64,000 nt of DNA from positions 62,001 through 126,000 of the forward strand of contig NZ_JMLJ01000014.1 of assembly GCF_000686705.1 (NCBI RefSeq), read 5' to 3'. This DNA comes from Clostridium hydrogeniformans DSM 21757 (GTDB lineage Bacteria; Bacillota; Clostridia; Clostridiales; Clostridiaceae). Of this stretch, positions 9,440 to 18,447 are shown piece by piece (positions within the stretch are counted from its first letter, which is position 1; the number at the start of each line of letters is the position of its first letter). The translations under genes and the position numbers were made by a program. The notes below the pieces were generated by a model that did not search any database, was not told the origin of the DNA, and was given only the letters and a program-made list of their open reading frames with translations.

Positions 9440-9715
9440 TTTTAAAAGCGTTGAAGGGAAGAGTAGTTATAAGGAAGTAGTTAAAGCGAGCCCATAATGG
9501 TGGAAGATGGGTACGAAACCTATAATGAAAAACATCCTAGAGCTTCTAATCGAAAGGATATATTCTTAGTAGACTTAGACGGAGCCAAACCGTTATTTAT
9601 TGGACAGTATCGAGAAATCTGTACTGATTAAAGATGAGCTTTTTTAAGCTAACATAGGTGGTACCGCGGAAGTAACCCTTCGTCCTATATTTTTATAGGA
9701 TGAAGGTTTTTTTAT
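9440..9715 (+). ncRNA. T-box riboswitch, asparagine specific, controlling asnA
   Basis: The antiterminator core AGGTGGTACCGCGG (from 9656) and a terminator stem (9677-9689 / 9694-9706, then a T-run) identify a T-box. The distal stem I motif GGTGGAAG is at about 9499. The specifier is read as AAC (Asn, 9531-9533), in the context ATGAAAAACATCCTAG, where the base after the specifier is the usual A. Uncharged tRNA-Asn would stabilise the antiterminator and switch on asnA. The tRNA-end-binding bulge is UGGU. Confidence 0.93.
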
Positions 9716-9766
9716 TTATAGCTATAAATACAGAAATAAGATTTTAACTAAAATGGAGGAATATAT

Positions 9767-10786
9767 ATGATAGGACAAGAAAAAGTTATATTACCTGAAG
9801 GATATAAGTCTTCTTTAAATCTTAAGGAAACAGAAATTGCTATTAAGAAATTAAAGGATTATTTTGAGAAAGAACTTTCAAAAAAACTTAATTTAACTAG
9901 GGTATCAGCACCATTATTTGTAGAAAAAGAAACAGGGCTTAATGATAATTTAAATGGAATAGAAAGACCAGTCCATTTTTCAATAAAAGAAGAAGAGAAT
10001 ATGGAAATAGAAATAGTTCAATCCTTAGCAAAGTGGAAAAGATTAGCTTTATTTAGATATGGATTTAAAAGAGGAGAAGGATTATATACAGATATGAATG
10101 CCATAAGACGAGATGAAGACTTAGACAACCTTCATTCAATTTATGTAGATCAATGGGATTGGGAACTTATAATAGATAAAAAAGAAAGAAATGAAGAAAC
10201 TCTAAAATCTGTAGTAAGAAATATTTATGAAGTTTTTAAGAAGACAGAAGCTTATATAAGTGAGGAATATAGAAGTTTAAATATAGATCTGCCTGATAAC
10301 ATCCATATTATAACTTCTCAAGAGCTTGAGGATTTATATCCAAACCTTACCTCTAAGGAAAGAGAAAATGCTATATGCAGGGAAAAAGGTGCAGTATTTA
10401 TAATGAAAATAGGGGAAGTTTTAAAATCGGGGGAAAAGCATGATGGAAGATCACCGGATTATGATGATTGGAATCTAAATGGAGATATATTATTTTACTA
10501 CCCACTTCTTCAAAGGGCAGTAGAACTTTCTTCTATGGGGATAAGAGTTGATAAGAAGGCTTTAGAGCATCAATTGAAAGTAAGTGGACATGAAAATAGA
10601 AAAAACCTTGAATTTCATAAAATGCTTCTAGAAGAAAAACTACCATATACTATAGGTGGAGGAATTGGTCAATCTAGAATATGTATGTTCTTTTTAAATA
10701 AGGCTCATGTAGGAGAGGTGCAGGCGTCTATATGGGACACAGAAACTATTAAGATTTGTAGTGATAATTTTATAGAGTTATTATAA
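9767..10786 (+). CDS. asnA: Aspartate-ammonia ligase (asparagine synthetase A)
   Basis: A 339-residue cytoplasmic enzyme making asparagine from aspartate, ammonia and ATP. It belongs to the class II aminoacyl-tRNA synthetase fold. Recognisable segments are RVSAPLFVEKETGLNDNLNG near residue 42, VQSLAKWKRLALFRYGF near 84, LHSIYVDQWDWE near 120, and the C-terminal GGGIGQSRICMFFL motif that binds ATP. The length is normal for AsnA. Start ATG 9767 follows TGGAGG. The Asn T-box directly upstream confirms the assignment and predicts induction when asparaginyl-tRNA runs low. A terminator follows. Confidence 0.96.
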   Translation: MIGQEKVILPEGYKSSLNLKETEIAIKKLKDYFEKELSKKLNLTRVSAPLFVEKETGLNDNLNGIERPVHFSIKEEENMEIEIVQSLAKWKRLALFRYGFKRGEGLYTDMNAIRRDEDLDNLHSIYVDQWDWELIIDKKERNEETLKSVVRNIYEVFKKTEAYISEEYRSLNIDLPDNIHIITSQELEDLYPNLTSKERENAICREKGAVFIMKIGEVLKSGEKHDGRSPDYDDWNLNGDILFYYPLLQRAVELSSMGIRVDKKALEHQLKVSGHENRKNLEFHKMLLEEKLPYTIGGGIGQSRICMFFLNKAHVGEVQASIWDTETIKICSDNFIELL

Positions 10787-10832
10787 AAAAAAGCAGGTAT
10801 ATTCTTAAGTAAAAGTATATACTTGCTTTTTA
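10787..10832 (+). terminator. Terminator of asnA
   Basis: An AT-rich stem pairs AAAGCAGGTATA (from about 10789) with TATACTTGCTTTT (to 10830), with one G-U pair, just after the asnA stop. Confidence 0.75.
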
Positions 10833-10994
10833 TAAGAAATACTAAAATTTCTATAGGAGAATTTTTTTAGGGAGATATAAATAGAAACCTAAAAGAGTTA
10901 CAAGTAAATGAAAATCATTAAGAAGAATTTTTATCTAAGCTAAATATACATATAAGGTAAAAGTAATTAATATAATATAACAAAAGGTGAGTTT

Positions 10995-11405
10995 ATGATT
11001 AGAATAAAGCTACAGAATGATAATAAAAAAAATATATTATTTAGAATAAAGATAAGTGATAAAGAGAGAGAAAATATTATAATAAAAAGAGCTCTTTTTG
11101 AAGGGAAAGAAGTAAAAGGAAACTATAATTATATTCTTCCCTTAAAGTTTTTCTTTCCTATATTTAAAAATTTACCTAAGGACAAGGTTATTATAGATAA
11201 GAAATCTATAAACGAATACCTTGAATTTTCTGATGAATATGATGAAATGTACTATTATTCAATGAAAGCTGATGCTAAATATATGAAAAAATGGAGAGAA
11301 TGTAATTGTCCTAATATATATAAAATAAGTATTGATTATGATAAAAATGAAATAAATAAGGAGATTGCTTTTCAAAAGTTCAATATTAGTGTTGACAATA
11401 TATGA
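10995..11405 (+). CDS. Hypothetical protein, 136 residues
   Basis: I do not recognise the family. The protein is soluble and rich in Lys, Glu and Tyr, with no signal peptide or membrane helix. A short basic first part (residues 1-45) is followed by an acidic, Tyr-rich segment EYDEMYYYSMKADAKYMKKW and one Cys pair (ECNCPN). The start ATG has the weak site AAAGGTGAG upstream. It stands alone between the asnA terminator and the SAM riboswitch. A DUF with poor sequence constraint is the best I can offer. Confidence 0.55.
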   Translation: MIRIKLQNDNKKNILFRIKISDKERENIIIKRALFEGKEVKGNYNYILPLKFFFPIFKNLPKDKVIIDKKSINEYLEFSDEYDEMYYYSMKADAKYMKKWRECNCPNIYKISIDYDKNEINKEIAFQKFNISVDNI

Positions 11406-11449
11406 ATATAATAATATAATTACTATTAAATAATGAAGTTTACAATTTA

Positions 11450-11607
11450 ATCTTATCAAGAGTGGTAGAGGGACTGGCCCTATGAAACCCGGCAACCAAG
11501 GCTAAGAGCTTAAGGTGCTAAATCCAGCAGGTATAACCTGGAAGATGAGATGTTTAAGAAGAAAGTGAAAACTCTTACCTTATCTTTAGGTAGGAGTTTT
11601 TTTATTT
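11450..11607 (+). ncRNA. SAM-I (S-box) riboswitch with terminator
   Basis: The conserved core is clear: CTTATCAAGAG at the 5' side of P1, GAGGGACTGGCCC, GAAACCCGGCAACC, AAGGTGCTAAATCC, and GAAGATGAGA closing P1 near 11550. A terminator stem follows (11568-11580 / 11588-11600, one G-U pair, then TTTTTT). SAM binding would stop transcription into the metT-like sequence downstream. That sequence is broken, so the riboswitch appears to control no intact gene. Confidence 0.95.
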
Positions 11608-11629
11608 ATAAACATAATGAGGAAGAGTT

Positions 11630-12871
11630 TTGAAGAAGAGCAAAGGCAGTTTTAAAGGAGTAATTCCTTTAATTGTTTTTTATAATATTCTTTTTACTTA
11701 TAATATTTTTTATTCTTTTAAGTTACATATCCAGGCTTTATAGCACTAAGGTAGAAGCACAAAAACTTTATGATAAGCTTAGGGTTTCAGATAAAAAGCT
11801 TATAGAAGTAAATAAGTAACTTAAAGGATATTTTACAATCTAATAGAATAGTGACTTAAGTCATTTGTATAGTGACTTTAGTCTATATATATATCCCTAG
11901 AAATATTTTATTATGATATTAAAATATTGATTCTGTTAAGCTGATATGAAAAAATAGCTTTATTTTTAATAGAATTACTGGTTCTTTGAAAATCATATAA
12001 GTTTGTTTATTTTTTTGTATAGCAAATAAGCTTGCAATAGAGGTAAGTTTTGCAGGTTAATAAAAGATATTAGATTTGATATGAATCGTTAATCCGCTGA
12101 AAACCAGGAGTTTTTATTGAAGCTATTGCTAACAAAACCGGTTATTTTAAGGTTGTAATTATACCGGTTCTTATTACATAAATAACATCAATAACATTTA
12201 TTTTAATTAATCCTTTAAATATATCATATACTTTAGTAGGAGCTGGAGGAGTAATAGTTAAAATACTACCTTACTTCTTTATTTTAATAGGAGCTTTAAG
12301 TGGGATAAATGTAATAGTTCTTTTGACATTAAGTATATCTATATGTGGACTTATTAGTATGATATTTAGATATATATAATACTATTTAAAGCTTATATAA
12401 GGGTGTTATGGGAATGGGAGAAATTATAATAATATCTCTTATTATTGGTGGAATTGTGGAGATGGTAAAGTATCATGGAGGGATAGATTTTATTCTTAAT
12501 ATAATAAAATCTAAAGTTAAGAATAAAAGAGGGACAGAATTTGGAATTGGAATCCTAGTTTCTTTAGTAGATATATGTACAGCCAATAATACTTAGCCAT
12601 AATCACAGTAGGGACCATAGCGAAAGATATATTTAGTAAATTTCATTTAGGTTCTAAGAGAGTAGAAGGAATATTAGATATGTTTGCCTGTGTATTTCAA
12701 GGGATAATCCCTTATGGAGCTCAATTGCTTTCTGTATATGCTCTTTCTAAGATATCTCCCTTGGAAATAATGAAGTATTTATATTATCCATATATAATGT
12801 GGATATTTGTAGTTCTATACATTTATACAGAACCTTATTTGAATTTCTATAGAAAAAAGTATAAAAAGTAA
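11630..12871 (+). pseudogene. Degenerate methionine transporter MetT (NhaC superfamily)
   Basis: Several frames carry pieces of one NhaC-superfamily protein. The segment from TTG 11630 starts KKSKGSFKGVIPLIVF, like a family N-terminus. From about 12101 the pieces are KTGYFKVVIIPVLIT, stop TAA, then GGVIVKILPYFFILIGALSG. From about 12393 come GVMGMGEIIII, VEMVKYHGGIDFIL and VDICTANNT. A single-base loss at 12593-12596 creates TAG; the frame after it continues AIITVGTIAKDIF and PYGAQLLSVYALS to the stop at 12871. The middle N-terminal half is missing or unrecognisable (about 11700-12100). S-box control of MetT-type transporters is known in Clostridia, so a methionine transporter is the likely ancestor. 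Two open stretches (12408-12596, 12680-12871) are fragments, not genes. Confidence 0.85.
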
Positions 12872-13080
12872 ATAAAATCATATAAATTCTACTTACTTTT
12901 GTAGAAATCGTAAAATAATAGGGTGTATTTTGTTAATAATTTTGTAATAAATACAAAATATATAATTTTTCTTGAAAGCTTTAGAAATAGGGTATATAAT
13001 CTAATAAAATTGAAACATGACAAAACAAAACATACAATTAATTATTAATATGGAATATTGAGAAAATTCAAAAAACATTC

Positions 13081-13109
13081 TTGAGTTATGAACTAATCAG
13101 TGATATAAT
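13081..13109 (+). promoter_or_regulatory. Sigma-A-type promoter before the 517-residue protein and opp operon
   Basis: TTGAGT (13081-13086), a 17-base spacer and a perfect TATAAT (13104-13109) lie about 57 bases before the start codon at 13166. The rest of the 12872-13165 gap shows nothing else. Confidence 0.7.
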
Positions 13110-13165
13110 TTATCTAAAAATTAACAAATGGTATGAAAAATAAAATAATTGGGGGATTAGCATAA

Positions 13166-14719
13166 ATGAAGAAGTATGGTTTATTGGGGCTTTTAACTAT
13201 ACTTGTATTAAGTATATTGTTAGTTTATAAGGATAAAAAGGACTACCTTACAACTCCGCCATCAGAAACTTGGGGCAAGGAAGTTTATCTATCAAAAGGA
13301 AAAATAAAAGAAAATGTAAAGATTATAAGATTTAAAGAAAACTATGTAGTAGCTCATAATGATGGGGATAATATTAAGGTTATTTTAACAGATAAAAGTG
13401 GAAAAGCACTTAAGGAAAATTATTTGAATATTAATGAATTTATGAATTATACAAGTCTTACAACTAATGAAAAAGATATAACTCTTTCTTTCGTAAAAAC
13501 AGATCATGGAGAAAACACCTTAGTCGATATAACATTGAATGACAACCTAGAAGAAGTGGAAAGAAATCTCACAAAGGGAGTAAATTCAATTCAAACCGTT
13601 GACAATAGCATATTAATTTTATCCTATAAAGACAAAATAGAAATTAGAAATAAAAAGAATTCTAAGGTTTTAACTGAAAAAGTAAAAAATGAAATAATAA
13701 CAGGACATAAGGAGAAAGATGGAAGCTATGTAGTCTGTTATGGACAAGATGGAAAGTATTATTCTTTTAAGGTTTTAGAAGAAACAATAATAGATAGAAA
13801 AGAAATAGGAGCTATTAGCTTTGGACGAGATGGTGCCTTGATTTCTATAGCCAGTAATAGTGATGAAAACTATCTATATCTGATTATTGAAAATTCCTTT
13901 AGGGGAGGCTATGGAACAGTATCATTAATATCCTATGATAAGAGTAAAAGTACTTCAGAAGTGAAGGAACTTGAAGTACCAGGACATGAATTTTTATATA
14001 ATCCTATTTCTATAGAAAATAGTGGTGATAAGGCAGAGTTTATCATAGGGACAGAAAGACCAGGAATGGATACATCAAAACCACAGTATGATTTTATAAA
14101 TATAACTTTAAATGGTTCTGAAATATTAGATTATAAATTCGTAACAAGAACTATAAAGGCTTCTGAGAAGCCAGGAGTTGTAGGAGATACCATGGTTTTT
14201 GGTGATGTTGAAGATGAAGACTATAACATATATATGACATCTAGAGAAGAAGAATTTAAGAATTTAAATAATAAAAATAGACCTGAGGAATTAAATGAAG
14301 CTTTAAAATATGGAATGGCAGCTATTATAAGAACTTTTGTTTGGGTTCCTATAACTAGTGCTTATTGGTTAATTCCCTCATTAATTCCAGTAGGTATCCT
14401 TAGTTTTTTCCTTATGGATGGAAAAAATGAAAAAAAGAGAAAATTATTATTTTTATTTTCTTATTTAATATTGATTATTCTAAAACTTAAGAAATCCTAT
14501 GATGTTGCTTTTGGGGTATTTAATTACAAAATACCAAAGGTTATAAATAATCCATTAATACTTCTAGGAGTATTATTAACAATATCACTTATATGTATGT
14601 ATATATCATATAAGGAATATGAAAAAGATACTGAGAGAATAGCTATAGGAATTTTTATACTTTATGCTATTTTAGATACAGTGTTAAGTGTACTAGTGTA
14701 TTTCCCTTATATCCTTTAA
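13166..14719 (+). CDS. Uncharacterised membrane protein with large extracytoplasmic domain
   Basis: I do not recognise the family. A hydrophobic N-terminal segment (about residues 4-21, signal anchor or signal peptide) is followed by about 350 residues predicted outside the cell. This part is rich in beta-type alternation and short Gly/Asp/Asn turns (for example DKSGKALKE, GQDGKYYSFKV, GFGDVEDEDYNIY-like turns), which suggests a propeller-like or repeated beta fold. The last 140 residues hold four or five membrane helices separated by short charged loops. The gene has its own promoter and ends 46 bases before oppA with no terminator between, so it is probably co-transcribed with the peptide importer. 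A sensor or accessory role in peptide uptake is only inference. Confidence 0.6.
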   Translation: MKKYGLLGLLTILVLSILLVYKDKKDYLTTPPSETWGKEVYLSKGKIKENVKIIRFKENYVVAHNDGDNIKVILTDKSGKALKENYLNINEFMNYTSLTTNEKDITLSFVKTDHGENTLVDITLNDNLEEVERNLTKGVNSIQTVDNSILILSYKDKIEIRNKKNSKVLTEKVKNEIITGHKEKDGSYVVCYGQDGKYYSFKVLEETIIDRKEIGAISFGRDGALISIASNSDENYLYLIIENSFRGGYGTVSLISYDKSKSTSEVKELEVPGHEFLYNPISIENSGDKAEFIIGTERPGMDTSKPQYDFINITLNGSEILDYKFVTRTIKASEKPGVVGDTMVFGDVEDEDYNIYMTSREEEFKNLNNKNRPEELNEALKYGMAAIIRTFVWVPITSAYWLIPSLIPVGILSFFLMDGKNEKKRKLLFLFSYLILIILKLKKSYDVAFGVFNYKIPKVINNPLILLGVLLTISLICMYISYKEYEKDTERIAIGIFILYAILDTVLSVLVYFPYIL

Positions 14720-14765
14720 GGGTTTATATAAATGCAAACTAATAAATATTAAGGAGGTATAAGTT

Positions 14766-16490
14766 ATGAAGTCAAGAAAGTGGCTTGGGGCGCTGCTTGC
14801 AGGTGCCATGATATTAACTTCTACAGTTGGACTAGTTGGCTGTGGAAAGGATTCTTCAGACAATAGTAGTTCAGGGAATGAAGCTAGTGAAAAGGATAAG
14901 GAACAATTATTAAAATTAATACTTGTAGAACCAGAAACCTTAGACCCTAATAAGTGTCAAGATTCTAGTTCAGGTACTGTTTTAGGTGCTACTCAGGAGG
15001 GCCTAGCAAGGGTTAAGATTGAGAATGGAGAAGAAAAAATAGTTCCAGCAGGGGCTGAAAGTTGGACAAAATCTAAGGATGAATTAGTTTGGACTTTTAA
15101 AATTAGAGATTATAAGTGGAGTGATGGTAAACCAGTTACTGCTCAGAACTATGTAGATTCTTTCTTAAGATTATTAAAGAAAGATAATGCTTTTGGATAT
15201 GCATATCTTGCATATGAGGTAAAGGGAGCTAAGGACTATAACCTTGGAAAAGGAAAACCAGAGGATGTTGGAGTTAAGGCAAAGGATGATAAAACCTTTG
15301 AGGTAACCCTAGAAAAACCAACACCATATTTTGAAAAAAAATTAGCCTTTTATTCTTTTTACCCTGTAAGACTTGATGTTATAGAAAAGGGTGGAGAAAA
15401 CTGGGATACAGATATAAGTAAACAGGTTTATTGTGGACCTTATAAAATAAAAGAGTGGACAAGAAATAATAGTTTAACTTTTGAAAAGAATCCGGAATAT
15501 TGGGATGCTAATAATGTATATATAGAAAAGGTAGAGATGAGAGATATTGCAGAATTCTCAACTCAAGCACAGTTATTTGAAGGAAAAGACCTTGATGTTA
15601 CTGGAGGTAGTCAGGAGTTTATTGAAAAATGGACTAAGGAAGCTGAAAAGGGAAGCTTTGCTGCAATTAAAAAGGATGATCCTACTACTTGGTATTTAGG
15701 ATTTAACCAAAAAACTGGTGGACCAAGTGGACTTATGAAAAATGAGAAAATAAGGAAGGCTTTAGCGTTGTCATTTAATAGGGAGGAATATGTTAATACA
15801 TTATATGGAAGATTTAAACCTGCCTATGGATATATTCCTTATTCATTACACAGTGGAGATAAGGAATATAGAAAAGAGGTTCAAGAACCGTTAAAAGCCG
15901 ATTATGATAAATATAAAGGAAATAAGGAAGAACTTCAGAAACTATTTAAAGAAGGATTAAAAGAGCTTGGAAAAGATGTAGATGACTTAAAGAAAATAGA
16001 ATTGAGTTATATAACTACAGGACAGTCATCAGGAGAGAGGCAAAAACAAGAGTGGTGGAAGCAAGAAATAGAAAAGAATCTTGGAATAACTCTTAAGGTA
16101 GAAGTTCTTGGGGATGCAAAATTATATAATCAAGCTAAAAAAGACTTTAAATTTGACATTATTCAGTCAGGTTGGGGAGCAGACTTTGATGATCCTATTA
16201 GCTTCCTTGATATGTGGGATTCTAAGAGTGGAAATAACTATGTTGCTTTCAACAATGCTAAATATGATGAAATTCTTAAGAAATTAGATGGAGAAGGAGA
16301 TATAGCTAAGAGAGCAGAGCTTTATAAAGAGCTTGAAACTATTTTAGTTAAAGAAGAGGCAGGTATAGCTCCTATATTCTATAAAGATAGAAGAAGCTTT
16401 ATACACAATTATGTAAAAGACTTCCAAATGCCTTTGTTTGGGACAACCTATGAGTGGAGATGGGCTTATATATCAGGCAGAAATAAGTAA
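14766..16490 (+). CDS. oppA: Oligopeptide ABC transporter binding lipoprotein OppA
   Basis: A 574-residue extracytoplasmic peptide receptor of the SBP family 5. The signal peptide ends in lipobox VGLVGC with lipidated Cys26. Family segments include LKLILVEPETLDPNK near residue 50, VWTFKIRDYKWSDGKPVTAQNYVDSF near 110 in parts, and FDIIQSGWGADFDDPISFLDMW near 460 in parts. Start ATG 14766 follows AAGGAGG. It heads oppABCDF, with a hairpin between oppA and oppB that may raise receptor expression relative to the membrane subunits. The substrate range is unknown. Confidence 0.92.
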   Translation: MKSRKWLGALLAGAMILTSTVGLVGCGKDSSDNSSSGNEASEKDKEQLLKLILVEPETLDPNKCQDSSSGTVLGATQEGLARVKIENGEEKIVPAGAESWTKSKDELVWTFKIRDYKWSDGKPVTAQNYVDSFLRLLKKDNAFGYAYLAYEVKGAKDYNLGKGKPEDVGVKAKDDKTFEVTLEKPTPYFEKKLAFYSFYPVRLDVIEKGGENWDTDISKQVYCGPYKIKEWTRNNSLTFEKNPEYWDANNVYIEKVEMRDIAEFSTQAQLFEGKDLDVTGGSQEFIEKWTKEAEKGSFAAIKKDDPTTWYLGFNQKTGGPSGLMKNEKIRKALALSFNREEYVNTLYGRFKPAYGYIPYSLHSGDKEYRKEVQEPLKADYDKYKGNKEELQKLFKEGLKELGKDVDDLKKIELSYITTGQSSGERQKQEWWKQEIEKNLGITLKVEVLGDAKLYNQAKKDFKFDIIQSGWGADFDDPISFLDMWDSKSGNNYVAFNNAKYDEILKKLDGEGDIAKRAELYKELETILVKEEAGIAPIFYKDRRSFIHNYVKDFQMPLFGTTYEWRWAYISGRNK

Positions 16491-16498
16491 AAAAATAT

Positions 16499-16526
16499 AG
16501 TACATAGGCTTTTTAGCCTATGTACT
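16499..16526 (+). terminator. Intercistronic hairpin between oppA and oppB
   Basis: A perfect 12-bp stem (16499-16510 / 16515-16526) has a TTTT loop and no U-tract; a ribosome site AAAGGAGG follows at once. It fits a partial terminator or mRNA 3'-end protector that keeps OppA in excess. Confidence 0.7.
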
Positions 16527-16544
16527 TAAAAAAGGAGGATTTTT

Positions 16545-17501
16545 ATGGTACGTTATACCATTAGAAGATTTGTGGAAATGATACTTACGTTGTTTATAAT
16601 AGCTACAGCTACTTTCTTTTTACTTGCGGCTGTCCCAGGAGATCCACTTACAGAGAAAGTAGAGAAGTTACCTCCAAATATAAAGGAGGCAATGTACAAA
16701 AAGTATGGTTATGATAAACCTGTATTTGAAAGATATTTAAAAACTATGCAGGGAATTGTAAAAGGAGATTTTGGTGAATCTATTCTTTATCCAGGACAAA
16801 CTGTTTCATCTATAGTTAAAGAAAAGTTACCAGCTTCTGCAAGACTTGGAATTCAACAATTAGTTTTAGGAGTATCTGTAGGACTTTTACTAGGAATTAT
16901 AGCAGCTATGAAAAGGGGAACTTGGGCTGATTATACCATTGTTACCATAGCTATACTATTTGTTTCAATACCTTCCTTTGTGTTTGCCCTTACTCTTCAA
17001 AAGGTGTTTGCAGGTAATTTGAACTGGTTCCCTGTAATAGGATGGCCAAAGGGGAAAGATCTATGGTTTGGAGGATGGAAATACACAGTACTTCCTACCC
17101 TTGCAGGATGTTTTGGATATATAGCAGGATATTCAAGACTTTTAAAAACTTCTATGCTAGATGTAATAAATCAAGACTATGTATTAACAGCGAAATCTAA
17201 GGGACTATCTAAATTTAAGGTAGTATCTAGACATATTTTAAGAAATTCATTTATTCCTATAATTACCAATTTACCTTTATCAGTGGCTATGTGTATAACA
17301 GGTTCATTCTTCATAGAGAGGGTTTTCTCTATACCAGGATTAGGACTTTATTATATAGGGGCGGTTAACGGACGTGATTTACCTATAATAATGGGAGAAA
17401 CATTGATATTAACAGCTATTTATATAGTATGTATATTTATAACAGATATATTATATACAGTAGTTGATCCAAGAATTAGGCTTTCAGGTGGTAAAAAATA
17501 A
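16545..17501 (+). CDS. oppB: Oligopeptide ABC permease OppB
   Basis: A 318-residue permease with about six membrane helices. The N-terminus reads RYTIRRFVEMILTLFIIATATF, and AVPGDPLTEK follows, as in the OppB/DppB family. The cytoplasmic coupling loop contains LTAKSKGLSKFKVVSRHILRN. The C-terminal DILYTVVDPRIRLS is a family hallmark. The gene is fifth-subunit partner of oppC, with AAAAGGAGG before its start. Confidence 0.93.
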   Translation: MVRYTIRRFVEMILTLFIIATATFFLLAAVPGDPLTEKVEKLPPNIKEAMYKKYGYDKPVFERYLKTMQGIVKGDFGESILYPGQTVSSIVKEKLPASARLGIQQLVLGVSVGLLLGIIAAMKRGTWADYTIVTIAILFVSIPSFVFALTLQKVFAGNLNWFPVIGWPKGKDLWFGGWKYTVLPTLAGCFGYIAGYSRLLKTSMLDVINQDYVLTAKSKGLSKFKVVSRHILRNSFIPIITNLPLSVAMCITGSFFIERVFSIPGLGLYYIGAVNGRDLPIIMGETLILTAIYIVCIFITDILYTVVDPRIRLSGGKK

Positions 17502-17516
17502 GGAGGAGGTTAGTTT

Positions 17517-18434
17517 ATGACTGAATTAAATAAGGAAAAGTTTGAAATTATAGGCTGTGAAAATTCAAATGCTGATATCATAACACGACCTACCATAACT
17601 TATTGGCAGGATGCCTGGAGAAGACTTAAGAAAAATCCCGTTGCCATGTTTTCTTTAGGATTGTTAATATTTTTAACTATAATGGTTGTAGTAGGACCTT
17701 ATATAAATGGTAAAGGATTCTCGGAGGTTGATGCAGCAAACAAAAATTTATCTCCATCTAGTAAGTATTGGTTTGGAACAGATATTTTAGGACGTGACCT
17801 ATTTTCAAGAATATGGTATGGGGGACGTGTTTCCATAGCCATAGGTTTAGTTGCTACATTTATACAAGTTACTCTTGGATGTCTTTACGGTGGTGTAATG
17901 GCATACTTTGGTGGCTGGGTAGATGAAATAATGATGAGAATTATTGAGGTTGTAACAAGTATTCCAGGACTACTTTTAACTATACTTATGATGGTAGTTT
18001 TAGGAAATAGTATGGGCACATTAATTATAGCTTTAACCATAACTGCTTGGTGCGGTACTGCAAGAATGATAAGAGGACAACTTATGCAGCTTAGGGAAAG
18101 TGAATATGTTCTTGCAGCTCAGGCTCTTGGAGCATCTCCAGGAAGAGTTATAATAAAACACTTAATTCCAAATACCATAGGGGTGTTAATCCTTAATATA
18201 GCAACTAGTATACCAGGATATATATTTGGAGAGGCTTCTCTTAGTTTCTTAGGACTTGGACTTCAACCACCAAACACAAGTTGGGGAGTTTTAATATCTT
18301 ATGGACAACAGGCAATGGAGTTTTATCCGTACCAACTAATTTTCCCAGCATTAGCTCTTTGTTTAACAGTTTTAGCATTTAACTTACTTGGAGATGGATT
18401 AAGGGATGCTCTTGATCCAAGGCTTCGTCAATAG
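17517..18434 (+). CDS. oppC: Oligopeptide ABC permease OppC
   Basis: A 305-residue permease. An N-terminal cytoplasmic extension leads into DAWRRLKKNPVAMFSLGLL, then WFGTDILGRDLFSRIWYGGR, a classic OppC segment. The coupling loop is YVLAAQALGASPGRVIIKHL, and the C-terminus GDGLRDALDPRLRQ closes the family pattern. It lies 15 bases after oppB, behind AGGAGGAGG. Confidence 0.93.
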   Translation: MTELNKEKFEIIGCENSNADIITRPTITYWQDAWRRLKKNPVAMFSLGLLIFLTIMVVVGPYINGKGFSEVDAANKNLSPSSKYWFGTDILGRDLFSRIWYGGRVSIAIGLVATFIQVTLGCLYGGVMAYFGGWVDEIMMRIIEVVTSIPGLLLTILMMVVLGNSMGTLIIALTITAWCGTARMIRGQLMQLRESEYVLAAQALGASPGRVIIKHLIPNTIGVLILNIATSIPGYIFGEASLSFLGLGLQPPNTSWGVLISYGQQAMEFYPYQLIFPALALCLTVLAFNLLGDGLRDALDPRLRQ

Positions 18435-18447
18435 GAGGAGGAAAACT

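Noticed and set aside
11673-11819. TTG-start ORF of 48 codons with one hydrophobic segment
   Set aside because: No ribosome site, and it overlaps the degenerate metT region; it more likely reflects decayed membrane-protein sequence.
12408-12871. Two short ORFs as separate membrane proteins
   Set aside because: They are consecutive parts of one NhaC-family C-terminus split by a one-base frameshift; upstream frames hold further pieces.
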